Shown piece after piece: positions 10,155-21,439 of a DNA stretch of 64,000 bases. A program made the position numbers and the translations under genes. The notes beneath the pieces were generated by a model, which worked only from the letters and a program-made list of their open reading frames with translations, was not told the origin of the DNA and did no database searches. The DNA comes from Emydura subglobosa (Eukaryota; Chordata; Testudines; Chelidae), in contig ML679995.1 in NCBI GenBank assembly GCA_007922225.1, positions 1,885,653 through 1,949,652 on the forward strand, read 5' to 3'. How positions within the stretch are numbered: position 1 is the first letter of the stretch; each line of letters opens with the position of its first letter.

Positions 10155-11760
10155 TTGGACTCCAGAAACACCTCATGGAGCAGGCAATGCGTCTGCGTGC
10201 ACACACAGAAATGGACCCACCGGAATGCCTGGCCGCACCAGCAGTACGTATGTCCCTCCTGGGTCTGGTACCGGCGGCGCCGAGTAAGACTCATAAGGCT
10301 CATAAGAAGCATAGCCATGGGCACAAGGGCAGCTCTCCGATAAGATCTGCTCCCAAGCACAATGTTATCTCCGCGAGCAGAGACAAGCCGGGCAAGAAGT
10401 CACGTGCCGACACAAAGGCACCCGCTCCAAAGAAATCCAAGGTGGACCGGAAAACGAAACACCTGGTAGGACTGGAGCCCACGACTGGCACACTGCCGGC
10501 TCCCCAGGCACTGCCGACCCACCGGGCCCATCACATTTGCTCTGCTCAGGACCGGGCACATTCCCGCTACTGCACACACTGGGCAGGTGGTCACCCCGGA
10601 CTCCTATGGCCTAGCTGTTTTTGCCCTTGGGCAGCTCTCTGCCTCTACAGGGACAGCGGGACGACGAACCGCTGCTCCTTCGGGAACTACCAGCTCTACC
10701 ATTTGTACAGTCAGCTCCGACAGCAGCACCGCTGGTTCCGACAGCTCCACTATTTCCCAAACAGCACTCACATTCAGAGTGGTTCTCAAGCCGGGACCGT
10801 CATTTTCTCCAACCGGGAGTCCCCGATATCAACACCATGCGTATTTACCACCATACGCACAGCCAGTGGAACGCTGGCTCCGATACCCCACGCTCACGGA
10901 GCACCATCACATTGCAGACCTACGTCGGAGTACACTCCCTCCATCTATGAAGAGCCACACGATGACGCCCCCGGCGCTGTCGGAACTGCCAGTACCGATG
11001 GGAGTCTCTTCATCCCTGGATGAGGCGCTCATCCCTCCCACACGCTCCCTGCATAACGATCATGGTCAGTATCGGGACCTCCTGCGCCGGATGGCAACCA
11101 CCCTGAACCTCACGGCAGAGGATGTAAAAGACCCCCAGGATGAGTTCTTGGACATCTTACAACCTACAGGGCCTTCACGGATCACACTTTCAATCCATAA
11201 GGCAGTCCATCAGCCAGCCCAGATGATCTGGCATGCCCCCGCATCCTGCACTCCTATACCTAAACATGCTGAGAGACACTCTTTAGTCCCAGCCAAGGAC
11301 ACAGATTTCCCTTTTGTCCATCCACCACCTAGCTCCCTTGTGCAAGCGCCAGACAGCGGCACTTCAGAACGACTGGACCAGACTGCCAAGAAACTTGACC
11401 TGATGTGGAGGAAGGTCTACTCGTCTGTGGGGTTACAATTTAGAATTGCCAGTTACCAAGCCATACAGGCACAGGACGACTTTAGGTCATACTCAAAGCT
11501 GGCAGAGTTCCAGGCCTCCCTGCTGGAGGACAAATAGGGTGACTTTAAATTCCTCATTGATGACGGAAAATTAGCGGCCAAAGTCGCACTCCAGGCAGTA
11601 GTTGATGCTACAGATACAGTGGCGTGTTCCCTGGCCTCGGGAGTAGTGTTACGAAGGGACTCCTAGCTGCAGACATCGGGATTCCCCAAAGAGGTCCAAA
11701 CCACCCTAAATGACCTCTCCTTCGACAGCCAAAAATTGTTTAGCCAATAGACCAGTGAGA
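10155..11760 (+). pseudogene. DIRS gag-like coding region, broken
   Basis: Two overlapping open frames (10175-11023 and 10587-11537) carry the protein in pieces, so at least one frameshift lies between about 10.5 and 11.0 kb. The first piece contains a basic Lys/His-rich stretch (around THKAHKKHSHGHKG) typical of the start of these gag-like proteins. The second contains KKLDLMWRKVYSSVGLQFRI followed by a glutamine-rich helix, the most conserved block of the family. A stop at about 11535 and further stops downstream interrupt the C-terminal part, which continues to about 11990. The protein would bind element RNA or assemble particles; this copy cannot make a full product. Confidence 0.75.
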
Positions 11761-12029
11761 GTCTGCACTTGCTCAAGAATTCCCGAGCCACACTGAAGTC
11801 GTTGGGCCTATACACCCTGGGCCCCACCCACTACCGGAACAGGCCCTCTTTTTGCCTGTGGGACCCCATTCAGCCCACCTATCAATCCTCCTTGCCATGC
11901 CCACAAGACCAACCACGCAGGCGTCAGCGGGCACAGAGGCCAAGGTTCTCTGCTGCCTCCACCTCTACCGCGTCCACTTCATATCAGCACCCTCGAGACA
12001 CTTTTGACTCATACATAGAGAACTGCAAA

Positions 12030-13500
12030 CTTTGTCCCACTCCGTTGGCCTCCCCAATAGTTTTCAGGGGCCGTCTTGCTCTCTTTGCCCACAATTGGAG
12101 CAAGATTACCACCAATCTATGGGCACTAAATATCATATACATGGATACCTGATAGAATTCCACTCCTTTCCCCCTCGCCACCCGCCCCAAGCCGACCCGG
12201 CACACCCAGCACAATTGGACCCCTTGCAGAGGGAAGCACACACCTTACTCTAAGAAGGAGCCATAGAACTTCTCCCGCACCGTTATTGGGGCAGTGGCTT
12301 CTACTCCCCTTACTTTCTCTTACTGAAGAAAGGGGGAGATCGCTGCCGCATCCTGGATCTGCGGAGACTAAACTGATTCATCTGCAGATTCCATTTTCGA
12401 ATGCTTACCCTGTCCCAAATCGTTCCCTCCCTCCTCCTCGGAGCATGGATTGCGGCTCTCGATATGAAGGATGTGTATTTCCATGTGGACATCCACATAT
12501 TTCTACGCTTTACAGTGGGACATCATCATTACCAATTTCATGTACTTCCCTTCGGGATTGCTACAGCCCACAGAGTGTTCACGAAGGTCTTCGTTATGGT
12601 GCTGGTGCGTGTGATATGCCTGGGCCACTTCCTTTTTCCTTACCTAGTCGACTAGCTCTTAGTATTGTCATCCCAAGACCACCTTCTCTGCATTACCCTC
12701 ACATTGTGAAAACTCCTAACCAGACTGGGAGTGTGCCTCAACGAAGCAAAATCCACCCTCCTTCCCACCAGAAAACTCACCTTTATAGGCGCATACCTGG
12801 ACTCCCCTGCGGAGTGTGCACCCCTTCCAAAAGACCACTTTACTACACTCACCTCCCTAGTTGTGCAACTATGCCGCCGCCCACGCAAACACCTTCGCCA
12901 CTGCCTGTCACTCCTGGGACCTATGGTGGCATATACATCGATCATGCCATACGCCCGCCTTCACATGAGACACCTTCAGTTGTGGCTTGGCTCATATACA
13001 ATTGGCAGAAGGACCATCTCAACTGGTGGGTTCCACGGTACTCACTTCCCTATCCTGGTGGTGCGATCCATCCAAGTCATGATAGGGATCCCCTTCAATC
13101 CCCCTGCTCCCCATGTCATGCTTACCATGGATGCTTTCCTCGTAGGCTGGGGTGCCCATATACAGGGCCATACAGCACAAGGTCTCTGGTCCCCCAGAGA
13201 AGCACAGATGCACATAAGCATCTTGGAATTGCCCACAGTCCAACATGCCAGTCAGGCACTTCTGCCATTTGTTTGGTACAGACATGTACAGCTTCTCTCA
13301 GACAATATGATCACAGTCGTTTATATCAACAAACAGGGCGGTGCCAGATCACCAACCCTGTGTTAGGGAGCGATGCAACTGTGGAATTGGTGTATGTGAC
13401 ATGACCTATTACATGCAACCCATTTGCCGGGAACGGACAACAACCTAGCGGATATCTTCAACTTCTCCTCCCATCACAACCGCGAGTGAGAGCTACACGC
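12030..13500 (+). pseudogene. DIRS reverse transcriptase-RNase H, broken
   Basis: Open pieces at 12032-12253, 12401-12655 and 12731-13366 line up as one reverse transcriptase and RNase H. Visible are the palm motif AALDMKDVYFHV, HHYQFHVLPFGIATAHRVFT and FPYLVD, the last replacing the usual YLDD so that one catalytic aspartate is missing. Next come the connection segment (KSTLLPTRKLTFIGA) and RNase H landmarks MDAFLVGWGAH, ILELPTVQHA and LLSDNMITVVYINKQGG. Stops at about 12253, 12655 and 12710 and a frameshift near 12700 separate the pieces. Both the frame damage and the active-site change indicate a dead copy. Confidence 0.82.
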
Positions 13501-13706
13501 CCCCATTCTCCAACCTCTCTTTCGTCAGTGGGGCATGCCGAGATGGGATCTCTTCACAACAGCCTCCAGTCACAAACTTCCCCTTTTCTGCTCTGGGGCG
13601 CCCTCGGGCAGGGCTCACAAGGGGATGCTCTCCTCCTCTCCTGGATACCGTGCCCATAGGCGTGCGCAGCACATTTCATTAGAGTGTGCACTCAGGGAAT
13701 TTTCAT

Positions 13707-13996
13707 TAGGGGTGTCAAACTCAATTCCGCCAGCAGGCTACATTTGAATTTCCCACCAGCGGAATTCTCGCCGCGTCCTAGTCTCCGCCAAGAAATGCCG
13801 TGAGGAATGGTATTTCGGCGGCAGATCCCATCCGCCGCAAAATCTTGCAGCTCCTTCTTTTTCAGTGGCAGCTCGCTGTGTCTTGCCGTCTGCTGAGAAA
13901 TAGTGCACTCTCCACTCTTTCAGTGGTAGCTCTACCCTCCAGCATCCGCTTGGTTCGCGGGCTGGATACAAAAGGGCGGTATGTTTGAAACCCCTG
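13707..13996. mobile_element. hAT-type MITE nested in the DIRS element
   Basis: Imperfect terminal inverted repeats are present, TAGGGGTGTCAAAC at 13707-13720 and GTTTGAAACCCCTG at 13983-13996. The interior includes a TTTCGGCGGCAGAT segment like those of the elements at 20359 and 54539. The DIRS recombinase region resumes after it. A clear 8-base target duplication is not preserved. The element is nonautonomous and must be younger than the DIRS insertion. Confidence 0.65.
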
Positions 13997-13999
13997 CAT

Positions 14000-14525
14000 T
14001 AGCAGCACACCCCGTACCACACCTATGACCGTGCCTATGTCACATCTTCCCTCCCATTCCACTTCTCCCGCCAGTACTCTGCAAAGGGATGCAGGACCAG
14101 GCAGCTGTCATACTCATAGCCCCCTTCTGGCCCCGCCAGAACTGGTTCACAGATCTCCTTCCGCTGTTTGTTTGCTCACCAATCCGCCTCATATAACAAC
14201 AGGGTCGACTCCACCACCCCAACCCAGGCACCCTTCACCTTATGGCCTAGTATCTGGATGGGGCTCACAAATAGATAACGCACGCTCCGTGCTGGTACAG
14301 GACGTACTTACCCAGAGCCACCGCTCCACTACCAGGAGCTGCTACTAAGCCAAGTGGCGGTGATTTACAGAATGGGATCATGTAATCATCACTCCCTGAA
14401 CCTGGTGTCCATACCGATTATCCTCGACCATCTCCTTAACCTTCGACACTCAGACCTTGCCCATTCTTCTGCTATCGATCGGTGCGTTCCTCCCACTTGT
14501 GGAGGCATTCTCTACCTCCTGTGAC
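14000..14525 (+). pseudogene. DIRS tyrosine-recombinase remnant
   Basis: Translated in pieces, this stretch gives the join between RNase H and recombinase and then an N-terminal recombinase-like helical segment near 14400-14510 (IPIILDHLLNLRHSDLAHSS, then a CVPPTCGG-like block where relatives have HPPVEG). The catalytic part with the R-H-R-Y residues is absent because the element stops at about 14525. Assignment is by resemblance to turtle DIRS recombinases and is moderately secure. Confidence 0.5.
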
Positions 14526-14529
14526 TCCT

Positions 14530-16745
14530 GTTCTCTCAACAGGCTGCCTCTGCAGGGCCATGCTGAGCTCTGAGCTCAGATGCAATTTGGAAGCAGAGAG
14601 GAACTGGGGATAGCTGGTAGGAGTGGGGTTCATTTGTACCCTTGACCTGAGGGCAGGAAGGGTTTGAAGACAGGCCTACATGCCCAACCAGTTACAGAGT
14701 GAGAAAGTGCCCGTGGGTCCCAAGCACACGACTCCTCCTGGGAAACACTGAGCAGGGGGAACGTGTTCAGGGAGCAGGAGCTATGAGAGATGAGTAACCC
14801 CTTTTTTCTTTCATCTTCCATCGGTTAGGCAGGCCACGGTCACAGACAGGATCCTGGCTGATTGGGTCTGGCGGTTCCTCTGGAACCACGTGCTAATGGG
14901 AGGGTTCTGTGCAGGGAATCACTAAACTCTGCCCAGCATGGGGTGTGTGATTATTCACTGCTGCCGTGCTCATAGAGGTGCAGGCTGGAGGAGCAAGGAC
15001 AGGTCTGGTTCCTATAGCATACTTGGTAGCATTGTGCCCAGAACACTCTGAATAGCCTGGTGCTGGCCCCTGGATCCCTCTGATGTCTCTGCCACTGCCC
15101 CCCAGCACGGTTCTGGAGCACTGCACGTTGTGTGTCCTTCCCAGAAGAGCAGGGATTACTCTCTCTGGACAGTTCGTGGGCCCAGTGATGGGGTGTCCAG
15201 TTCATGTTTGCACATGTTGGATGGCACAGGTGGGGGCTGGAATGAGAGGTCCCTCACCTCACCCCCATCCCATGCCCATACCTGCTGCCACACTCCAAAA
15301 ACAGTCACCGAATTTTAACCGGAGCTCTTCTTAACCCGCTGCATTGTCCTGGCTTCGTCTCTGCGCCCAGCACTGCTGCTCTTTGTGTTCTCAGTGCTCT
15401 GTCTTTGGGATCTGTCTGTCTCCTCTCCCAGCCTGGTGTTTGGGATTCTGCACATCCCTCTGGAATGAATGGTTCTCCCTAGTGGGTGCAGCAAGCCCTG
15501 CAGAAGCGAAGGACGCTCCATGCTCACTGCGCTGTCTGAGTAGGGGCTGTTCAGACTGGCCCGTTGGACTGCCTGTGCGTTTTTGCCCTGTGAGACTGAA
15601 AAGCCCACTCGATTTGGAGTTGCGGCCCTTCGTACACTACTGTCTGTCTTAGGGTTTTCCACTGCTGCCCCTCGCCCTAGTATCTGAGTGTCTGGCTCAG
15701 TCTCTTCAGATCCCTTATTCACCATCTTTCCTTGTACTCAGTCCCCACAGCACAGATGCAAATACCTGCTGGATGCCTTTTGCCCTGGGAAATGGTGGGA
15801 CAGGGAGATGGCAGCAAGAAATCTGCCCCCACTCTTCTCATCTGCATGCAACGGACATGGACACGGGCAGCCTGCGCTCAGCGTTCCATTCATGTTTCCA
15901 CCATGGTAGCAATGGCGGGAGTGCTGGCTTAGACCAGGCGCTAAGTATCTTGTCACCGTGTTGCCTAACTCTGCTCAGGGCAGGTCTAGACAACACAGCA
16001 GGTAAAATGTGGGTGGCCACCGATGCCTTGTCTGTGCTAGAGCTCCCGCTTGTGGGGCTGCAAGGGTGCTAGCGATAGGGTGGGACATAGAAAAGAAACT
16101 CTCGGGACGGGGGAGAGTCTCCCTTTGTTCAGTGGGAGGTAGTGGCACACAAACCCCAGCACGCCAAGCTGGGAATATCCCCAGAGTGCTCCACGGTCTG
16201 GGCAGTAATCCTTTGCCATGCAGGATTTACCATAGTAGATCCAGTTCATTGGAGTGATCTGGTTTCTTGCTGCCACTGCGCCTGATATCCTCCTGTATCC
16301 TGCTATCTCTGGTTTGGGGGCAGACTGGGTATCAAGGACCCTGGTCTTGCGAGTGCTTGGACAGCTGGATCCTTGTGCAGGGGATCATTTGCTGAGACTC
16401 ATTTTAGGTCTCCTAGCCTTGCCAGTGTCCCTCTAATTACTACTGGGATAAACCTGGGGCCCCTGGATCAGAGCCACATGCCAGGGACTCTCGGTATCTT
16501 GGCTTGTAGAGGTTACAGAGGAACTTCATAGTCCTGGAATTTGGAGGAGAACTTTGATTTCTGAAGCTGTTAAACATTTGTCCCTTGACCTGCTGTTTGG
16601 GCCTAAACCAACTCCATATCTAATGTGTGCGATGACCCATGGGTCCGCCTGCCAGCTTTCCCATTCCTGCTTTCTGATTGCTCCATCTGACATACCCGAA
16701 TTGTAATCCTCACACCATGGGAGTCGGGAGGGACGTAAACCAAAA
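14530..16745. other. Gene-free sequence
   Basis: Short open frames on both strands have no recognisable domains or splice-bounded structure. No repeat family was recognised with confidence. A GGTCTAGACAACACAGCA segment near 15984 loosely resembles the TCTACAC-ended elements. Confidence 0.5.
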
Positions 16746-16749
16746 TTGT

Positions 16750-17432
16750 CTCACACAGGATGTTAGGCCAGTCCTTTCCCACATCTGGAATACTGCATAC
16801 AGATCTGGTCGCCCCATCTCAAAAAAGATACATTGGAAAAGGTACAGAAAAGGGCAACAAAAATGATGAGGGATCTGGAACAGCTGCCATCTGAGGAGAG
16901 GTTAATAAGACTGGGACTTTTCAGCTTGGAGAAGAGACGACTAAGGAGGGATATGATAGAGATCTATAAAATGACTGGTGTGGAGAAAGTAAATAAGGAA
17001 GTGTTATTTCCTCCTTCTCGTAACACAAGAACTAGGGGTCACCCAATGAAATTAATAGGCAGCAGGTTTAAAACAAACAAAAGGAAGTATTTCTTCACAC
17101 AACGCACAGGCAACCTGTGGAACTCCTTGCCAGAGGATGTTATGAAGGCCAAGATTATAAAAGGGTTAAAAAAGAACTAGAGAAGTTCATGGAGGACAAG
17201 TCCATCAATGGCTATTAGCCAGCATGATCAGGGATGCAAAGCCATGCTCTGAAGTGTCCCTTGCCTCTGTTCGCCAGAAGCTGGGAATGGCCAACGGGAT
17301 GGATCCCGTGATGATGACCTGTTCTGTTCATTCCCTCTGAAGCACCTGGCATTGGTCACTGTCTGAAGACAGGACATGGCTGGATGGACCGTTGGTCTGA
17401 CCCAGTATGGCCGTTCTTATGAGCTAGGGAGC
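16750..17432 (+). mobile_element. CR1 LINE, 5'-truncated
   Basis: The copy begins inside the last part of ORF2: [16 protein letters not shown] and then an open frame (16833-17180) containing [40 protein letters not shown] and [13 protein letters not shown]. These are the conserved C-terminal CR1 landmarks. The 3' untranslated region ends with GACCCAGTATGGCCGTTCTT at about 17399-17418, a terminus typical of a turtle or crocodilian CR1 subfamily. The frame shifts once near 16830, so no product is expected. Confidence 0.92.
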
Positions 17433-17434
17433 GT

Positions 17435-20350
17435 AGCTCTGTGTTAGCACCCCCCCCAAGTGCAGCGTCCCCAGAGTGTGAGGCGCTGCAGTGTTCAACA
17501 CAGAACCATTGTGTTCCCAGGCAGAGCGTGCTCCCTTTGTGAGGCCCTGTGCGTGCTGAGACGCATGAGATTTAATACCCAGAATCCAGGGAGATGAGAA
17601 CAAAGTTCTGACCTTTTCTGTGTCCCTGAATGTCCTCTTGGCATATGGAGCTGACCCCTCCAGTCAAGCATGGGGCAGTCTGGAATCAGATTGACACTCA
17701 CACGGGGAGGATGGGGAGTCCATAGACCCAAGGAGTTCTGCTCAGTGTTGATCTGCTGGTTGTCAAGGTTTCTTTCTGTTTGCATGGGGTGTTCTGTCCT
17801 GCAGGTCCCCCCAACCCTAGTTCCTTTTCAGTGGAATTGGCTCTGAACCAAACTCTGGAGTTGGGACCGGACCCTGACTCTGCAACTCTGGCCCATTTTA
17901 AAGCCTGGTTGATGGTGTTCCAAGGAGGTCACATGACCTGCTTGAGGTCCGTGGTTCATCCTGGATCAGGACCCAGGTTTCCCAAGCCTCAGCTGTAACC
18001 ATGAAGCCTTTGTAATGGGGTCAAGTGTTGGAGTGACTCATGTGAATGGGGGAGGGGGAAAGGGCAGTGGAGAGTGAGGCTGATGTAATGAATTATTTGT
18101 CAAAAGACGTCCATAGCAATGTAACTGAGTGCTGCTCAATGTGTTCTTTGCCCTCCCCTCGCCTCTGCCACCTGTGTGATAGGTTCGTGTGTAAGATTCA
18201 TGTTACCCGCCACTGACATGCAGCTACCCCTGGGGTGGAACGTAGCAGCTGTGTAACGGCACACAGCAGTACTACACAACACGGTTTAGGACAGGAAGTG
18301 AAGAAGGTCTTGTATCCAGTTCAAGCCCCAGTGGGACTGAGGACAGCAGAACAGACTTGCCTACACTGAAATTTGGCTGCTAGAGTTAACAGCCTCTCTC
18401 TCAGGGAAAATGCCCCAGGACTGTAATGACAGGTGGGGTCAGGACTCCATTTCCCATCACAGGCGTTATTGGCACGAGGCAGAATTTGCTGAATGGGGTT
18501 TTGTGATGTTAAGCTGGCCCGTTTTTGGTGCTAGCACAGCACAGGCTACCTGGTTCCGGCACCTCCTGGGGGCAGCAGGGGGCTGGCTGGGACCCATGTT
18601 TCACTGCATGTCGCCAGCCACACGGCAAAAGTTAAAATCCCCCTTCAAAGCGAGCTCTGTCTAATGGTGCTTGAGAGAGAAAGGAGCCAGCGAGAGGGTC
18701 CTACGCCTGTGGGGAGCAGGGGCTATTGTCTGCCTGCCGGGTTTCCCCATGTGACGTGCTGTGTGCCTGGCTGTTTGTGTCACGTAGTGGCAGGGTTGCA
18801 CACGTGCCGGGCTGCCTGGACGTAGATCGGGCGGAGGGGAAAGCCGACGCTGCAGGCTGCCCAGGGCGCTGGCCTTGGGGGGATACTGGTGATGTGACAG
18901 ATGCTGGGGGTGTCCCACCCCACCCATTCTATTCCATGGGTGAGGAGCAGCTCTTGGGAAGTGCTGAGGCTGCGGAGCCCCAGGGGAGGCAGCACACGGG
19001 TCTGTCTGGAGGGGACAGGGCAGCCTGCGGGAGCCGAGACAAAGGCATGAGGCAGAACAGGACTGAGGCCTGCTGAGGGGTGGGCGTGGGGGGAGAATCA
19101 CTATGGCAACACATTGCTGAGAGCCAGAGCCGGATCCGTGGCGGCTGCTGCTGTGGCTGTGGTCTGAGCCGCTGCAGAGGACGGAGGAGCAGGCGAGCTG
19201 GGTGTGCGCTCTGGGTCAGTAGTTCCCTTGGTCACGTCACGTGCTGACTGCAAAGCACGAAAGCTTCCCCCATGGCATCGCGACCCCTTGCTAATGCTTC
19301 CTCCGCACCAGGGCCCTGCACTTCCAGGCACCCACCGGAGCACAGCTGGCAAGCTTCTTGTAGTGACTGCATGGGCCCGTGTCATGGGCCGCTGCTGTAG
19401 GATGCTCCGCAGGGTCGGAGAGCTTCGTGTTGGGCGTCTGTGTCTTGTCTCTCACTCTGACCTTCAAGGGCAGGGCACCAACTGGATGATGGCCAGGTTA
19501 CCTGCCTGCCAGGCCTGCTCTCTTTGAAGCCTTCAGTTGCAGGGCAGGCCCAGCCAGAATGGGACCAGTCTCCTAACGCTTGCTCCATTGCAACTAGAGA
19601 ACAGATTGTATTTCTCTACCCCCTCTCAGCCCCAGGGCCACTTACCCTCTGACCCTGCCAGTCCCCTCAGCAATTCCTGGTGCTCCCTGGAAACGCCCGG
19701 AGATGCAGGTGATGCCCGATGCTGTGCCCTGCTGTAATGGGTGATTGATACACTGAAGAACTCTGGCATTCAGCTGCTACTGCACTAGCAAGCAGTGGAG
19801 AAGGGGTTAAATATTTCTGAAACTACCCTTGGAGACACGTCCTAGCCAATTGCATCCTGGGCCGCCTGGGCCTCAGGAGTGAGCGAAGGAGACAGCGTAG
19901 GCCTGTCTGCAGTACAGATAGAACTGGACCAGGCAGCCTAGTTCCAACATGGTGGCGCTTTTAGAGTAGCTGGGACCGTAACCATCTTCTGCAGTCTGTC
20001 TAAAGCACTGGATGTGAGCCCGGGGGAGAGGACTAGATAGGAGCTCACAGAATATTCCCACTTCTGTGGATCTGTCAGGGCACAACTGTAATCCTCTGTC
20101 TTTCATTACATGTTTCAAAGGTCAGCGCTAGGTGTTGGCATAAAAGGATCCATTGAACTAGATCCTTCCCCCTCTGCAGCCAGCCTGACTGACACAGGAA
20201 GGAGCCAGCCCTGCCCACAAAGGAACCTCCAAGCGCCTGCAGCTGCTGGGACTATTATGGGATAGAGCACAAGTTGTTATAACACCCATAGTCCAAGTTT
20301 AGTCCATGTTGGAGCAATTGCTCTGCCCAGACCGTGTATTGCTGTCTTGC
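17435..20350. other. Gene-free sequence
   Basis: About 2.9 kb without recognisable exons. A CpG-richer patch around 19090-19260 contains a CACGTCACGTGC segment (near 19236) with overlapping CRE and E-box cores, but no credible first exon follows. Confidence 0.5.
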
Positions 20351-20358
20351 CTCTACAT

Positions 20359-20729
20359 CAGCGGTTCTCAACCTTTTTTTCCCTAGTACCACTCGGGTCA
20401 GGTACAGTCAGGTCAAGTACCGCTTCACCTGACTGTACCTGGCCCAAGTAGAACTCGGTACATAGGCGGGATCGCGTGGAGGTATCAATGCCCTCCGCCG
20501 AAACCCCGCCGCCGTTTGACAGTTTTCGGCGGCAGGGTGGATGGGACTTTCGGCGGCAGTGGGCTTTCTCGGCAGCGGCAAGGGGGGGATTCGGCGGCGG
20601 CAGGGTTTATCGGCGGCAGTGAGGGGGGGGATTCGGCGGCAGAATCGGCGGCCAGGTTTGCCTCGCGTACCACCGAGCCGTCTTCCGCGTACCACTGGTG
20701 GTACGCGTACCACCGGTTGAGAACCGCTG
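20359..20729. mobile_element. hAT MITE with perfect target duplication
   Basis: A 371-base element has perfect 15-base terminal inverted repeats, CAGCGGTTCTCAACC at 20359-20373 and its complement at 20715-20729. Identical 8-base target duplications, CTCTACAT, lie at 20351-20358 and 20730-20737. The 8-base duplication and CA...TG ends define the hAT superfamily. The interior is a GC-rich array of TTCGGCGGCAG units and holds no transposase, so it is nonautonomous. The exact duplication indicates a relatively recent insertion. Confidence 0.95.
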
Positions 20730-20739
20730 CTCTACATGG

Positions 20740-21435
20740 ATGGCCCAGCCATTCATATATGCCAGGTCCTTTGCCTGAGCCGTGTCCCCTCCTCTCAGCT
20801 GTGAATCTGGGGTAAAAAAACAGTGGGAACTTTCCTAAAAGACGGCTCTGGCTTGGTTTATACAATTCACTCTGGTTTGGGCTGGCTTCGGCTGCCTTAG
20901 AAACCTGAATCGGTTTTCAGATGGATTAGACTCTTTGTTGAAATGTCCCCAGTGTAGGCCAGACCCTGAGCCTGAGTGACTGGCGCATGGAGACCAATTG
21001 CGACGTGGTGCGTTCCTGAGAACGGGCGATGCCTGCTGGTGGGCAGAGAGCCCCACGCTTCAGACCTAGCATTTCAGAGGGAGGTTCCTTTAGTTCTGCT
21101 GTGCCGCCTTGGTGTGGCGTAACAGCCAGACAAAGGGGAACTGTTCAGTTGCCCAACATCAGCAGACATGGTTCTTCCCACCCCACCCTATCCCCCAAGC
21201 CCAGGTAGATTGAGACGTGCAAGCCACCTGGCTGTGGGGGTGATGTCAGACGGACGGTTCAGGCACACGTTCTAGTGCATTTGACTGTAAGCTCTTTGGG
21301 ACTGTTGTTCACATGTACCACACCTCACACAGTGGGACCCCTGCACGGCTGGCCTCTAGGGTAAGTCTGCATTGCAACAGAAGACCTGCAGCTGGCCCAG
21401 ATCAGTTGACTCAGGCTTGCCGGCTATAAGCTGCC
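20740..21435. other. Gene-free sequence
   Basis: No exon or named repeat is supported. A fragment near 20940-20970 (AATGTCCCCAGTGTAGGCCA) may be another remnant of the TCTACAC-ended family. Confidence 0.45.
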
Positions 21436-21439
21436 CAGC

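Larger units (their letters stand above)
9640..14525 (+). mobile_element. Degenerate DIRS-type retrotransposon
   Basis: About 4.9 kb reads in one direction as leader (9640-10150), gag-like region (10155-11760), reverse transcriptase and RNase H (12030-13500), and the remains of a tyrosine-recombinase region (about 14000-14520). Domain order and protein similarity match DIRS elements, which integrate by tyrosine recombinase and are known from turtles. Every coding region is broken by stops and frameshifts, and a 290-base hAT-type element is inserted at 13707-13996. The 3' end is lost within the recombinase. The leader motif TTCTTCGAGTGCTGGTCCCT at 9647-9666 recurs in altered form near 55561 and 56143. 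A Gypsy-class origin is less likely because no integrase is seen. Confidence 0.8.
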
